DNA of 64,000 nt from Actinostola sp. cb2023 (Eukaryota > Cnidaria > Anthozoa > Actiniaria > Actinostolidae), in assembly GCA_033675265.1 (NCBI GenBank), contig JAUJYZ010000376.1, positions 499,501 through 563,500 on the forward strand, written 5' to 3'. A program made the position numbers and the translations under genes. The notes beneath the pieces were generated by a model that saw only the letters and a list, made by a program, of their open reading frames with translations, ran no database searches and was not told where the DNA came from. This document shows, piece after piece, positions 46,201-57,230 of the stretch (its first letter is position 1; every line of letters begins with the position of its first letter).

Positions 46201-48091
46201 AGAAGAATACATGAAATAAAAAGACAGAAAAGAAACGTATTGAGTGGGTGGCAGGGTAACTATACATTACGTCTGCCAAACGTCATTTTCACACTATTTA
46301 ATATATTGAATCGGTGATGTTCAAAATTGTTTCGGGCCAATTTCGCAAATGGCACGATCATCTTAACACATTATTATCGGTGATAATGTATGATAGACAG
46401 TTAATTATGAGACATTTAACAAAACAAATACAGTCTTTTACTCACAGGGACTTTCTCTTCCAGTTCCATTTGATCTTCTGGGCATCTTGGTGCTGGTCCG
46501 CTGTATGATAATTAATGACGTTAGGGCTCAGTGTTGCGGTAATTTATATATAGGGCCGTACACAGCACAGGGGCGGGGCGGGGCGGGGCGGGGGGCGGGG
46601 GGCGGGGCGGGGGCGGGGGGAGTGGATGGTTGGCAGTTGCCCCCCCTAACAAGGCCGAAAAGATACCAAGTACTGTACTATTTTAATTGTTGCTGTTAAA
46701 TACGTACTGACCCCCCTTGAATTTTGGGTTATGTACGGCCCTATCGATATATTGTAGAGAACAGGCCAGAGCACCTGATATATAGTATTATTATAGTAGA
46801 CAACCACTGGATATAAGCAAGCGCGCGCTCTGATTGGCTACTCTACTAGTAGGCTATCAGCTCATATACCACGAGTAGAGAAAGTTGGAGATTTTCAACG
46901 ATGGCAAACCGGTTTTGCCGAACTAAAAATAAAAACAAATGTTATATTTCTCATAAACCAGTGGTTGTCTATATAATAAAACAATTATTCCACTCAATCT
47001 CGTCGTACATGGCTGATAGCCAACGAGGCTAGAGACTTTGCCATATTAATACTTAACGCTAATAAAATTGTAAATTCCATTAAGAGAAAAAATCTAGTGA
47101 AAACTAGTTAGCTGATCGACGACGGTTTCCACGCTTGCTCAGTAATTTTCGAGAACAAAATGATGTTGATGATGGAAATAATATCACACAAAAAAAGCCG
47201 AAATTCGACTAGAAACAGAGTTAATAAGGCATTTTTATTCAAAGCAATTTCAATTTTTAATTAATATCTACTTTTTATTTTGTCTTTCTGTATATAGCTT
47301 ACAATAAAAACAAAAAGAACATTTCTCTTATTGATGAATTATACCCCCAAAAGCGCATAATTGGTGTTTTTATTCAGTCTAGTTTAATTCATAATTATTT
47401 TCTATTATGAATAGAATTTAATAGTCTTGACAATCGAGTGATAGTATGTATGTAACACTGTGAAATAAAACGAATCTCCCGATGCATTTGTAATTTATCA
47501 TGACGTAAAATAGAGTGCAAACAAACAGAGTCAAGTCGTTTTTGGACCAAATTGAAAACTCTTATTTTTCTTTCGGTCGATTTTGGCTTAATTATTGAAC
47601 AGAACATTTGAATCCATCTCGAGAGCTCAAAAAATGCACTAAACTTCGTTGAGAAATATATCAGTGTAGTTATGTAACTAAAATAGAGCAGCCATGAATT
47701 TTTTTTTTATCGACACAAGTTAGAAACCGCGCATCACAAAAGTTTGAAGTAATCGCTGTTAATACAAGAAAGTCGACGTTTAATTATGCTTCGCTTATTC
47801 TGGTTTTACGCAAGAAATAGAATAGAGAATCACGAGAGAAAATACGATTAACAAAAGAACTACGTACCTTAGTAGTTTCTTGTAGCAACCGAAACACAAG
47901 CGATGTCCACATGCCTTTATTTGCACAGGATAACGAAGAATCTCATCGCATCTTGGGCAGATGTGCATGCTAAGAACAGGGAAGCAAAATTCTTTCCTTT
48001 TTGGAAAAGGCTCACTGAGAGACGGACTTTCTCGAAGCCCGCTGCTTTGTGAGCGAGTACTTCCAGTCGGACTTCGACCGCCTCCGGTCAT
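39482..48091 (-). CDS. TRAF-family adaptor / E3 ligase, TRAF4-like, nine exons
   Basis: TRAF proteins couple TNF/IL-1/Toll-type receptors to NF-kB and JNK signalling in the cytoplasm. Minus-strand exons: 48091-47868, 46500-46446, 45961-45860, 45509-45348, 45179-45099, 44615-44538, 43483-43266, 41369-41212, 39768-39482. All phases agree and give 454 residues. Residues 45-84 form a RING: Cys45, 48, 61, His63, Cys66, 69 and 81, then CPED, where an Asp fills the last site as in TRAF4 and TRAF6. Exons 3-6 encode TRAF zinc fingers (CRNKDWNCKWEGP, CVNDCGAKFQKRFLQKHL, CPNKCDKK, CDFEKLGC). Exon 7 is a coiled coil leading into the MATH domain (MIWRVEDFAR), which continues with HGYRLCASVCLNGDGKGKG, GAYDALLKWPFDYRVTFTL and NYIKEDTIFVKITVD. 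CPEDQ and the FGGAKFVKHEEI region favour TRAF4. Exons 2-6 are too short for ordinary ORF scans. Introns 6-8 are built mainly of repeats. Confidence 0.93.
39851..40236. mobile_element. Palindromic MITE, relative of family A, TRAF intron 8
   Basis: Outer ends TGGGCTTGTACCACC and GGTGGTACAAGCCCA. Inner arms AACGAAAATACCATAACTG and CAGTTATGGTATTTTCGTT, then AAAATTAGTAAAAGTGGAAA, a core shared with the elements at 4247 and 59841 (AAATTAGTAAAAATGTGAAG). 386 bp, non-coding. Confidence 0.8.
40247..40410. mobile_element. Palindromic MITE, GACTGACTAGCCT-loop type, TRAF intron 8
   Basis: Stem of about 60 bp: ATAGACCGAATACAATAATG against CATTATTGCATTCGGTCTAT, continuing through CCAATTTCAATTGCCATTG. The loop begins GGACTGACTAGCCTC; a related hairpin is at 60525-60591. 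Confidence 0.8.
40564..40617. repeat. Short hairpin repeat
   Basis: CTATGAGGCAATAGTCAAC and its near inverse GTTGACTATCCTCATAG surround GAGGCTCGTATCGTCGA. Probably a small foldback relic in TRAF intron 8. Confidence 0.5.
40673..40888. mobile_element. MITE family D copy, TRAF intron 8
   Basis: Inverted 18-bp ends TTAGCATAAACCATCCAG and CTGGATGGTTTATGCTAA. The interior, read on the minus strand, has GATTGGTTGGCTACTAGTGG and CTATCAGCTCATAT, shared with 46797-46973. Confidence 0.75.
40918..41183. mobile_element. Palindromic MITE with 7-bp target duplication, TRAF intron 8
   Basis: GTGTAAC flanks both ends (40911-40917 and 41184-41190). Arms run CACAGGTAGCCCAAGCTGTG, then ATGTATGGAGCTTCACAGCG, inverted on the right. 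A lone copy of the end, CACAGGTAGCCCAAGCTG, occurs at about 63359. It ends about 20 bp before the exon 8 donor. Confidence 0.85.
41536..43127. repeat. 1.6-kb ACAACTGCAGCAGCG array in TRAF intron 7
   Basis: Mainly an 18-bp unit, GCAGCAACGACAACAACT or GCAGCAGCGACAACAACT, mixed with 15- and 12-bp forms. Because unit lengths are multiples of three and no unit makes a stop, long frames stay open on both strands (Gln/Leu/Arg-rich, Asn/Cys/Ser-rich, Val/Ala-rich and Leu/Ser/Gln-rich). These are by-products of the repeat, since the array sits in an intron between the coiled-coil and MATH exons of TRAF. Confidence 0.95.
43128..43208. repeat. (CAA)n microsatellite
   Basis: About 26 CAA units, pure except one, directly joined to the preceding array. 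It ends about 57 bp before the TRAF exon 7 donor; on the sense strand it is a (TTG)n run. Confidence 0.95.
44007..44487. repeat. ATC-rich trinucleotide minisatellite in TRAF intron 6
   Basis: Units such as ATCATCGCCATCGTT and ATCATCATCATCGTCATCGTT are arranged in a longer period of about 54-72 bp. All frames are low complexity (Ile-rich, His-rich, Met-rich on the other strand). It lies between the exon 6 donor (44538) and exon 7. Confidence 0.95.
44735..44908. mobile_element. Palindromic MITE, family B copy, TRAF intron 5
   Basis: Ends TTTCGTATGAGTGGGAAAG and TTTCCCACTCATACGAAA, and interior TTACCGCACC, match the element at 8682-8766, with about 90 bp of extra interior. Confidence 0.8.
46549..46744. 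mobile_element. TIR element with a GC-box array inside, TRAF intron 1
   Basis: Short inverted ends ATAGGGCCGTACA and TGTACGGCCCTAT. The interior has GGGGCGGGGCGGGGCGGGGC and more (46571-46620), a strong G-quadruplex/GC-box candidate. The element lies between exon 1 (RING) and exon 2. Confidence 0.6.
46797..46973. mobile_element. MITE family D copy, TRAF intron 1
   Basis: Inverted ends TAGACAACCACTGG and CCAGTGGTTGTCTA. The interior CTGATTGGCTACTCTACTAG and CTATCAGCTCATATACC matches the element at 40673-40888. Confidence 0.75.
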
Positions 48092-49170
48092 CCTTTCCTA
48101 GAAGAAGGGAAGATAAAGTCTACATTATTTTAAGACTTGGGTTGATTTATCGAAGAACTCAGTCGAGTACGGTCAGCCACTCAATATCACAGGACCGGGT
48201 TGTGGTGATAGAGAGACTCTATATAACAATGGTTTGCTAGCTCTTGGGGAGCATTTTACCGCGGATCGATCTACGACTTATGCCGAATAAGACATTCGCT
48301 TTATTACTATCTCAGCGTATTGGCTAAAGCCCCAGCTGCAGGCTCTCGACCCAATCACCGTCGAGATATCTTTTTTCCAGAAAATAACAACTTACCTTAG
48401 CAGAAAAAAAGATCGTATCAAAATACAACCTCTGACTCGTACAAAGTTTTTCCCAGAGAAGACTAGTCTTGAATATATATTTCGTTTTCAAGTTACAGAT
48501 ATGTTTTCAGTTTGGCCGCGACAGATTTGAAAAGAGCAGATGATTTTTCTAGAAGAGAAGATGTTTCCATGGCAACGTTTTGTAAACTTGGTACTACGAC
48601 TACGGCTACAAAATTTGAAATTCAAATATCAGTAGTGACAATCACCTGCTCAAATAAATTGGGATTCCATTTATAGGATTTTTTTATCATTCGTATTCAG
48701 TGATGAAATTAATAGTTTTAACGATAATTCTAACAGCCATTACTTGGAAAGTTGTTATTACACTTTCCCACTTTTCAAAAACAATTCAGTGCCGGAATAA
48801 ATAGCAGAAAAACGTGTTTTTTATTGTTGAGTCTTATTTCTTTTGGCAAGCTAAGTAGTAGTAAAGTAAGTCCAGTTTGTAAGTTGGGCTGTGCGATAAT
48901 TTCTTGGGCGAGTTCTTCATAGAAAGAAAACTAAACAGCTCTTCAAAAAAAGAAACGCAAGAACGGTTATATTGCTAGAATATTCAAACGATCTAGTTCT
49001 ACATGCATTGCGCTTTTTTTTTTGAAGCTTTTCCAATTAAATGAAGTAAGTTGTAACTGTTCGGATGATCATTTACAATCAGCGATACACGTTTGGTTTT
49101 TATAGCAAGGCACACGCAAAATAGAGAATCAATAAATTGAGAGACTACTAATTCGCTCGCCGTTATCAAA
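48092..49170. other. Region upstream of TRAF, no gene seen
   Basis: Presumed TRAF promoter and 5' flank. No TATA box or other clear motif stands out close to 48091. No ORF with protein-like composition. Confidence 0.4.
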
Positions 49171-49177
49171 ACGCCCA

Positions 49178-50115
49178 TATAGTCGATCCTACCTGATTCA
49201 TGTTCCACCCACTTGCAAGTGGGGTGGAGATGATTGCATAACTGAGATCAGACTTTAACAATTTCAAGGACATTCATGAACGCTTTGCGGCTATCCACAG
49301 GAAACGTCAAATTGCTCTATAGACGTCATTTCCGGTTTTTGAGTCATAAAATGTTCAAAACTCAAGTGAAATCACGAGCGCAGCGAGCTGTCGTAAGCAC
49401 TATGTGTCTGTACTCTTATTGACATTTAACGGCAAACCAGCCAATCAGATTGCGACATTACTCTCAAGTGTTGTAAAAAGAATATTCTCTGCTTGATAGC
49501 ACACGGGGGGTAGTTTTGCCCCTCAGTCGAAGGACGTTCAGCAACAGCTGATTGATATCAAGCAACTGCTGGTTTACAATCAATCCCTGTAGATTACATA
49601 GAAGACAGTATTGGTGGTACAAACAAGGGAAGCTATGTTGCACAGGCACAAACATGGCCGTCATGACGTCACGTGCAATTAAACCAGCAATAATAGAAGA
49701 GGCCCAGCAAACATTATTCTATTGTTTTCTAGGACGCTAGAATGTAAATCAACTAATTATGAGCCGTTCACACCGACGCTAAAACATGTTTTAAAGTGGT
49801 TTAACCAAAACTGCTGGGAAACTGTTCTTTGTGTTCCTTTACTAGTCCTGTGTCTCCTTTGTGTTTGATTCTTGTGAAATTAGATACGATGCTCTCCGAG
49901 TTTATAGAAGCTAGAACAACCCAGTTTACCTAAGCAAGTTTAGCCTGATTTTCAGACGGCTCATGTGCCATACGCTTCGCTCCTAGGTATATATAGTCGA
50001 TCCTACCTGATTCATGTTACCTTAAGCAGACTTTAACAACTGTTTTCAAGGACATGAATGATTTGCGATTCATTCTTATAAACTATCCACAAGAAACGTC
50101 AAATTATAGAAGAGG
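49178..50115. repeat. Direct-repeat pair of about 120 bp and a family C MITE
   Basis: ATATAGTCGATCCTACCTGA begins at about 49178 and again at about 49990; both go on to CAGACTTTAACAA, TTTCAAGGACAT and GAAACGTCAAATT. Between them, 49333-49480 is a copy of the element at 30040-30290 (AAAATGTTCAAAACTCAAGT, CCAATCAGATTGCGA). Confidence 0.6.
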
Positions 50116-50332
50116 CCCATCGTACAGAATGGCTATTGTTCTTAGGGACAGCATAATTACATGATTGACGAAAGGTAATTTGATTGGTTGTCATTTTACT
50201 TATCAGCAACAATCTACTCAGTCCCAAAGCAACCAGGCTATCATTCATGTTGCTATAGAGTTTAACGTTTTGTGTGCCCACATAACTGAGTCATTTGACC
50301 TGATTCCCTTGTAATTTGCAGTGTCAGCGAGC

Positions 50333-50605
50333 CACACTCTAAAATATTATATATTTAATTAACTAAATCAAGTGTTACATTTTTCATTAGCAAATTTAAA
50401 TAATAATACTATTGTAGTTTATTTATCATTCTATTTATTGTAAAATATTATCTCATTAGGTCAGTGTTTTCAATTGTAACTAGTATTGTTCTGTAATTAT
50501 TGTAATCTGTAGTTATTGTATCTAGTGGGCCAAATTGGAAACCAGTATTGTTGTATTGCTGTATTTGTAAACCCACTCAAAATAAAGATTATTATTATAA
50601 TGAAC
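50333..50605 (+). mobile_element. Non-LTR-retroelement-like 3' end
   Basis: Same family as 22850-23035, here with its complete end: GTGGGCCAAATTGGAAACC, then CACTCAAAATAAAGATTATT and a TTA-rich tail. No coding part remains. Confidence 0.55.
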
Positions 50606-51045
50606 TGATCACTTGATTCTCGCGCCAAAGATGCGAAAGTACTTGTTTGCTTAAAAGAAGGTTTATAACTTCACAATTTATGGTTATAGTATTTATTTGT
50701 CTTTGGCTTTTGCTTCTTTTTTTTTTAATTGCCGTGTAAAATAAGATATGTACTTTTATCTTATTTTATTAAAGACCATTGATTGATTGAAAACACTTTA
50801 ATAATTTTTAATAATTTCGTGTAAGGGATTGGTACCTAGTTTCCTTATTTTTAATTTCTTATATATTTTCTTATATTTAACCATATTCTTCCCGTCTCAA
50901 TCCTCTCTCCTGCTAAAGTATTGCACAGTCCCAAACCGGAATGTGTTTTTTTGGTATTTTTTTTCTGTTCATTCTACCAAAAAGGTTGTTTCAAACACCC
51001 AAACCATTCATACACTGAATTATGCTTGAACTGAAATGCCCCTAA

Positions 51046-51381
51046 AAACGAAATGTCAAGATAAATCTAAAATTTGAATAACTTTACTGAAATGGCTGGT
51101 TTCCATGGATACGTTTCAAGCAATGGTTGCCAAGACAACATCAAGTACCTCACTAGTACGCGTGTACATCACACTGACTGTCAACACCAATATGTTATCA
51201 AGATTGATATCAGCACTTTCAACTACGACTTGATTACAGATGAGCTTTGCACATGCGCAATGATGATCTATTTCTGCATATCTATGTTGCCTAGCAACAG
51301 TTTGCTAAATTATGAGGGAATAACGGTAAATATTAAAGAGAGTATTTGCTGTCTATTTGCACCTTCTTTAGTTCAATGACG
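51046..51381 (+). other. Possible 101-codon ORF (51074-51379), not supported
   Basis: A frame starting MNNFTEMAGFHGYVSSNGCQ and Cys-rich at its end. No motif, splice signal or promoter supports it, and it abuts a satellite array, so it is probably chance. Confidence 0.15.
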
Positions 51382-53989
51382 CAACACCGGCCTGTCACGA
51401 CACTAGACTATCGAAATAAATACCCTATGAATTAACACATGCTTTGCAAGCAGAAGCTAATGATGAAAACGACTTCTCCTGGCGGCTTTATAGTTCAACA
51501 CCGGCCTGTCACGACACTAGACTATATATCGAAATAAATACCCTTTGAATTAACACATGCTTTGCAAGCAGACGCTAATGATGAAAACGACTTCTCCTGG
51601 CGGCTTTATAGTTCAACACCGGCCTGTCACGCAACACCGGCCTGTCACGACACTAGACTATCGAAATAAATACCCTATGAATTAACACATGCTTTGCAAG
51701 CAGAAGCTAATGATGAAAACGACTTCTCCTGGCGGCTTTATAGTTCAACACCGGCCTGTCACGCAACACCGGCCTGTCACGACACTATAGACTATCGAAA
51801 TAAATACCCTTTGAATTAACACATGCTTTGCAAGCAGAAGCTAATGATGAAAACGACTTCTCCTGGCGGCTTTATAGTTCAACACCGGCCTGTCACGCAA
51901 CACCGGCCTGTCACGACACTAGACTATCGAAATAAATACCCTATGAATTAACACATGCTTTGCAAGCAGAAGCTAATGATGAAAACGACTTCTCCTGGCG
52001 GCTTTATAGTTCAACACCGGCCTGTCACGCAACACCGGCCTGTCACGACACTAGACTATCGAAATAAATACCCTTTGAATTAACACATGCTTTGCAAGCA
52101 GAAGCTAATGATGAAAACGACTTCTCCTGGCGGCTTTATAGTTCAACACCGGCCTGTCACGCAACACCGGCCTGTCACGACACTAGACTATCGAAATAAA
52201 TACCCTATGAATTAACACATGCTTTGCAAGCAGAAGCTAATGATGAAAACGACTTCTCTTGGCGGCTTTATAGTTCAACACCGGCCTGTCACGCAACACC
52301 GGCCTGTCACGACACTAGACTATCGAAATAAATACCCTATGAATTAACACATGCTTTGCAAGCAGAAGCTAATGATGAAAACGACTTCTCCTGGCGGCTT
52401 TATAGTTCAACACCGGCCTGTCACGCAACACCGGCCTGTCACGACACTAGACTATCGAAATAAATACCCTATGAATTAACACATGCTTTGCAAGCAGAAG
52501 CTAATGATGAAAACGACTTCTCTTGGCGGCTTTATAGTTCAACACCGGCCTGTCACGCAACACCGGCCTGTCACGACACTAGACTATCGAAATAAATACC
52601 CTATGAATTAACACATGCTTTGCAAGCAGAAGCTAATGATGAAAACGACTTCTCCTGGCGGCTTTATAGTTCAACACCGGCCTGTCACGCAACACCGGCC
52701 TGTCACGACACTAGACTATCGAAATAAATACCCTATGAATTAACACATGCTTTGCAAGCAGAAGCTAATGATGAAAACGACTTCTCCTGGCGGCTTTATA
52801 GTTCAATACCGGCCTGTCACGCAACACCGGCCTGTCACGACACTAGACTATCGAAATAAATACCCTATGAATTAACACATGCTTTGCAAGCAGAAGCTAA
52901 TGATGAAAACGACTTCTCCTGGCGGCTTTATAGTTCAACACCGGCCTGTCACGCAACACCGGCCTGTCACGACACTATAGACTATCGAAATAAATACCCT
53001 TTGAATTAACACATGCTTTGCAAGCAGAAGCTAATGATGAAAACGACTTCTCCTGGCGGCTTTATAGTTCAACACCGGCCTGTCACGCAACACCGGCCTG
53101 TCACGACACTAGACTATCGAAATAAATACCCTATGAATTAACACATGCTTTGCAAGCAGAAGCTAATGATGAAAACGACTTCTCCTGGCGGCTTTATAGT
53201 TCAACACCGGCCTGTCACGCAACACCGGCCTGTCACGACACTAGACTATCGAAATAAATACCCTTTGAATTAACACATGCTTTGCAAGCAGAAGCTAATG
53301 ATGAAAACGACTTCTCCTGGCGGCTTTATAGTTCAACACCGGCCTGTCACGCAACACCGGCCTGTCACGACACTAGACTATCGAAATAAATACCCTATGA
53401 ATTAACACATGCTTTGCAAGCAGAAGCTAATGATGAAAACGACTTCTCTTGGCGGCTTTATAGTTCAACACCGGCCTGTCACGCAACACCGGCCTGTCAC
53501 GACACTAGACTATCGAAATAAATACCCTATGAATTAACACATGCTTTGCAAGCAGAAGCTAATGATGAAAACGACTTCTCCTGGCGGCTTTATAGTTCAA
53601 CACCGGCCTGTCACGCAACACCGGCCTGTCACGACACTAGACTATCGAAATAAATACCCTATGAATTAACACATGCTTTGCAAGCAGAAGCTAATGATGA
53701 AAACGACTTCTCTTGGCGGCTTTATAGTTCAACACCGGCCTGTCACGCAACACCGGCCTGTCACGACACTAGACTATCGAAATAAATACCCTATGAATTA
53801 ACACATGCTTTGCAAGCAGAAGCTAATGATGAAAACGACTTCTCCTGGCGGCTTTATAGTTCAACACCGGCCTGTCACGCAACACCGGCCTGTCACGACA
53901 CTAGACTATCGAAATAAATACCCTATGAATTAACACATGCTTTGCAAGCAGAAGCTAATGATGAAAACGACTTCTCCTGGCGGCTTAGT
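51382..53989. repeat. 132-bp satellite, 20 monomers, with 9-monomer higher-order period
   Basis: Each monomer has CAACACCGGCCTGTCACG (doubled), ACTAGACTATCGAAATAAAT, GAATTAACACATGCTTTGCA and GACTTCTCCTGGCGGCTTTA. CGAAATAAA recurs every 132 bp, apart from a 118-bp step between the first two copies and two 134-bp steps. Diagnostic variants (TATAGACT insertion at copies 4 and 13; CCCTTTG at 4, 6, 13, 15; TCTTGG at 7, 9, 16, 18) repeat every nine monomers (1190 bp), so copies 4-12 and 13-20 are a larger duplication. Confidence 0.97.
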
Positions 53990-55298
53990 TCACGGAAAAT
54001 CTAAAGCAAATCGAATTAAGGAAAGTTTTGATTCAATTTTACAGAAATATGACGTGTCGGTCAGCAATTTTCCCCTGATGTCCGTACATCAAAAAATATG
54101 TTGAAAATAGCAAAGACACTTAACATAATGTTGAAATTAAACAAGTAACACATCGCACGAACGATTTACACAACGTTAATTTCGAGTAACGTATATTATA
54201 CGATTACGCATACTCCAGTTAACGCACGGCTTGCAGTGTGCACATTAGTTCAAGTAGCGCATACCACACATCGTGTGAGCAACACTATTTCTCCCGCGGG
54301 CTACTCTGGGAGATTTCGGTAAGGGGTGTACAGCGAATACCTAAAACTACAATTTTCCATACCCTATTCCAGACATAAACTCGAAAATCTATTTCGTGGC
54401 ACACACCCGAGAGCATGTGCCAGCGGGGCTAATTCAAGAAAACGCACATAGGCCGACTACAATGAGTTATGGAGTTAGCCGTTTTAAGTGAAGATTTAAA
54501 AACAAAATCAGAACCGCACAGGGTTCGATGTTACAGAAAAATGTTTCACCTTCAAACTACTTGATGTTCTTTTTCGTTTCACTGAATACTCGGGTTTTCT
54601 ATTCAGTGAGTATAAATTTTGTTTTTCTGAGATCTTCGCCTTGTCGAGCCAGTTCCACGTTCTTTCTTTGCAGCTTTGATTTCTTTTTACTGAATTGTCA
54701 GTCTCACAATAAAATCAGTTCGACCAGTTAAGAGGACGAACGTACAGATGCACGCTCGAGTACCAAGTCAAGATAAAGCCTAAAGTTAACGTTATATTAG
54801 TTATATTACTCAACGTTAATGGACCATATCCTTGAAGATTGCTTCAGAATGCATTAACTTTATATATATGTCTCTGTATGAGATTAATTAGCGCACACTC
54901 GAGATTAAAGAGCGCAAATTGAAAACGTTTGTTTGATTTAACGGATAACCATTTCGAACTAATTGTAGTGGTGCAAGCAATTAACAACGGTTAACTCTTT
55001 CAACCAATCGATCGTTCGAATATAAAGTGGTCTTGACTCGATCTACACAACGAATGGTCGTACTTCAAAAAGTGTGTGTGTTTCTCTCTGACAGACGTTT
55101 CGGCCATTGATGAATGGTCTTCTTCACTGTCAATGAAACCGTTACTGCGCACATGCACGCGATATTTATAGGCGTATTAGTAAGTGTGCTAGTTATGCTG
55201 ACGCGGACCGTACCAAGCATATTGAAAGCCATAATTTACCCATGGATATATATTAACCGGCCTTATGTTTGCAATACCGCGGCTGCCTGTCCCGAACC

Positions 55299-55300
<2 letters not shown>

Positions 55301-55342
<42 letters not shown>
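55301..55342 (+). repeat. Poly(G) run, 42 bases
   Basis: Unbroken G run. The true length is uncertain in any sequencing technology; it creates poly-Gly and poly-Pro chance ORFs. Confidence 0.95.
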
Positions 55343-55343
<1 letters not shown>

Positions 55344-56254
55344 TAAAGGGTAGGAATGACCGTCGGAAAACCTTGAAAAATACCCTAAAAAAAGTACCAA
55401 ACCGTGAAAAAATATCCCACCCTAAAAAATACCTAAATGGTCTAAAATTTGCCCTAAACATATCATCAAATCGCTCCCCAGAAACCGCTATTCAACGCGC
55501 TTGTTCAAATTTTATACAGCTAAAATATACCAGCTCTTTAAAAAAATTGGATTTCGCTTGACCAATTACCCCCCAAAAATAATCAGATCACCGGATCACC
55601 CGATTACAAACCCTAAAAATTACGACGATATCTACCCTCCTAACAGGCGAATATAATTCGTTCGCTCATCTCTTTACTCTTTAATTGTAAAATGTTGATC
55701 CGATTGGTCAATGTCATATATATAGCTGTCATATATAGCTGTCGGGCATATGCCAATTCATATATATACCCCTATACATTCTATATCCAAACATCACTCA
55801 TCTTATGCACTAGTTCATTTTATAATTACGAGTACCCGCAAAGAAAACCCCTCGAAGCAAGGGAGACAACGAACTGACACACCCAACTCACTAGCTCAGT
55901 AGCGACCGGTTTGAGAGAACATGACACTGAACTAATTGATTATTACTCGGGCCCTTCCGAAGGAAGCCCGAGTTATAAAATGGACTTTCTTGTACTGATT
56001 CTTCTTCTTATTCTTGGTAGTACACAGAATGCGGAGTATGTGATCGTATCGGTCAGGAATGTCTGTTTCAGGGTTTCGATTGGCTGAAAACGGGGGCGAT
56101 GATATTCAAACGCCTAATGAAGTAATTCTATGCTCAAACGGGTCAAATAGTTTCCGACTAAAGTTTATTTTATTCCATGTTTGAAAAATTCAGTCCGACA
56201 ATAAAATGAAACACATTCAGATTCTGAGAGCCGTCACGCCGTGGTTTCAAAAAC

Positions 56255-56575
56255 CCGTTTTTAAAAACACGAAACCGCGCTATCAAAGGGCCTGTGCCAG
56301 GCAGCTAACACCTTCAGTTGTCAGTTTAATAACATCAAGAACTCATTTTCAAAATCTTGTAATTAGTTTTGAATGATCAGTTTTGAAAATATTGATATTT
56401 AGCTCAGTTTTATCGAAGTCCAGTTGAATAATAATTATGAACTTTGAGTCGTTCAATACGACATGAATACGAAGATGTTACTCCACCATTTCAAATTGAT
56501 TCAACTGAGCTGGAAAGGTGTGAAATGAAGGCGGTCCAGTCCCTTTTATAGCGCGGTTTCGTGTTTAAAAGGTAT
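56255..56575. mobile_element. Possible foldback element
   Basis: TAAAAACACGAAACCGCGCT at the left and AGCGCGGTTTCGTGTTTAAA at the right are inverted. ATAAAATGAAACACATTC (56202) and AGTAAAATGAAACACATTTC (56582) are direct repeats flanking them, so a complex duplication is also possible. Confidence 0.4.
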
Positions 56576-57230
56576 CCGACTAGTAAAATGAAACACATTT
56601 CTGAGAAGTGATAATGATTGAAGTTTATTTTATTCCACGAATTTGAAATATTCAGAAGGAAAAGGAATCGATCGTAAAAATCGTACTTCAAAACTTCATC
56701 AAAGCAAATAGGCCGTCATCAACGCCACGGACTAAGCAAGTTCAATGTACGAAATTCGGGGTTAACTCCGAGTCGAACGTAACACTTTTATGTATCCAAC
56801 TTGAAGGAAAGAAACGCTCCTCTCACATATGTCACACACGCTGTGATTAAAGATTAAAGCCCATACTAGTTACTCGCTAGTTTAAATTCTCTTTTCTTCG
56901 CGATAAATACGCTAAAGTTACACCATACCAGAAGTACATAATAGACACAGCAGATACATACAGTACAACAGAGGAACCTAGCTACACGAATATATCATCG
57001 GAGAAATAGGCCAGTGTTTTTCACGCGGACAAATATGATAAAATATAGGTTCTCCGTGTTCTTTTCAGTACGATTACAGTTGCATGATCCTTGACGTCTG
57101 AGTCATACATCTATTACGCGACCTAATTTTAGAACCGCCACGCAGCGCTATTTAAAGCAGAATTTTTACGCTCAAAACAGGTTAGTGAACGGCAAAAATA
57201 CCATCGAAATCAAAACGTTCTTAGATTTAG

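Larger units (their letters stand above)
53990..57224. other. Gene-poor region with homopolymer and short inverted repeats
   Basis: No exon or RNA gene was recognised. It contains a 42-base poly(G) run (55301-55342), a GC-rich hairpin CTCGGGCCCTTCCGAAGGAA at about 55947, and inverted AAACACGAAACCGCGCTAT arms near 56263 and 56552. Confidence 0.5.

Noticed and set aside
51382..53989. Regularly spaced repeats resembling a CRISPR array
   Set aside because: Whole 132-bp units are near-identical with no variable spacers, and this is animal DNA; it is a satellite.
55114..55561. ORFs with poly-Gly or poly-Pro
   Set aside because: They depend on a 42-base G run and have no coding character outside it.
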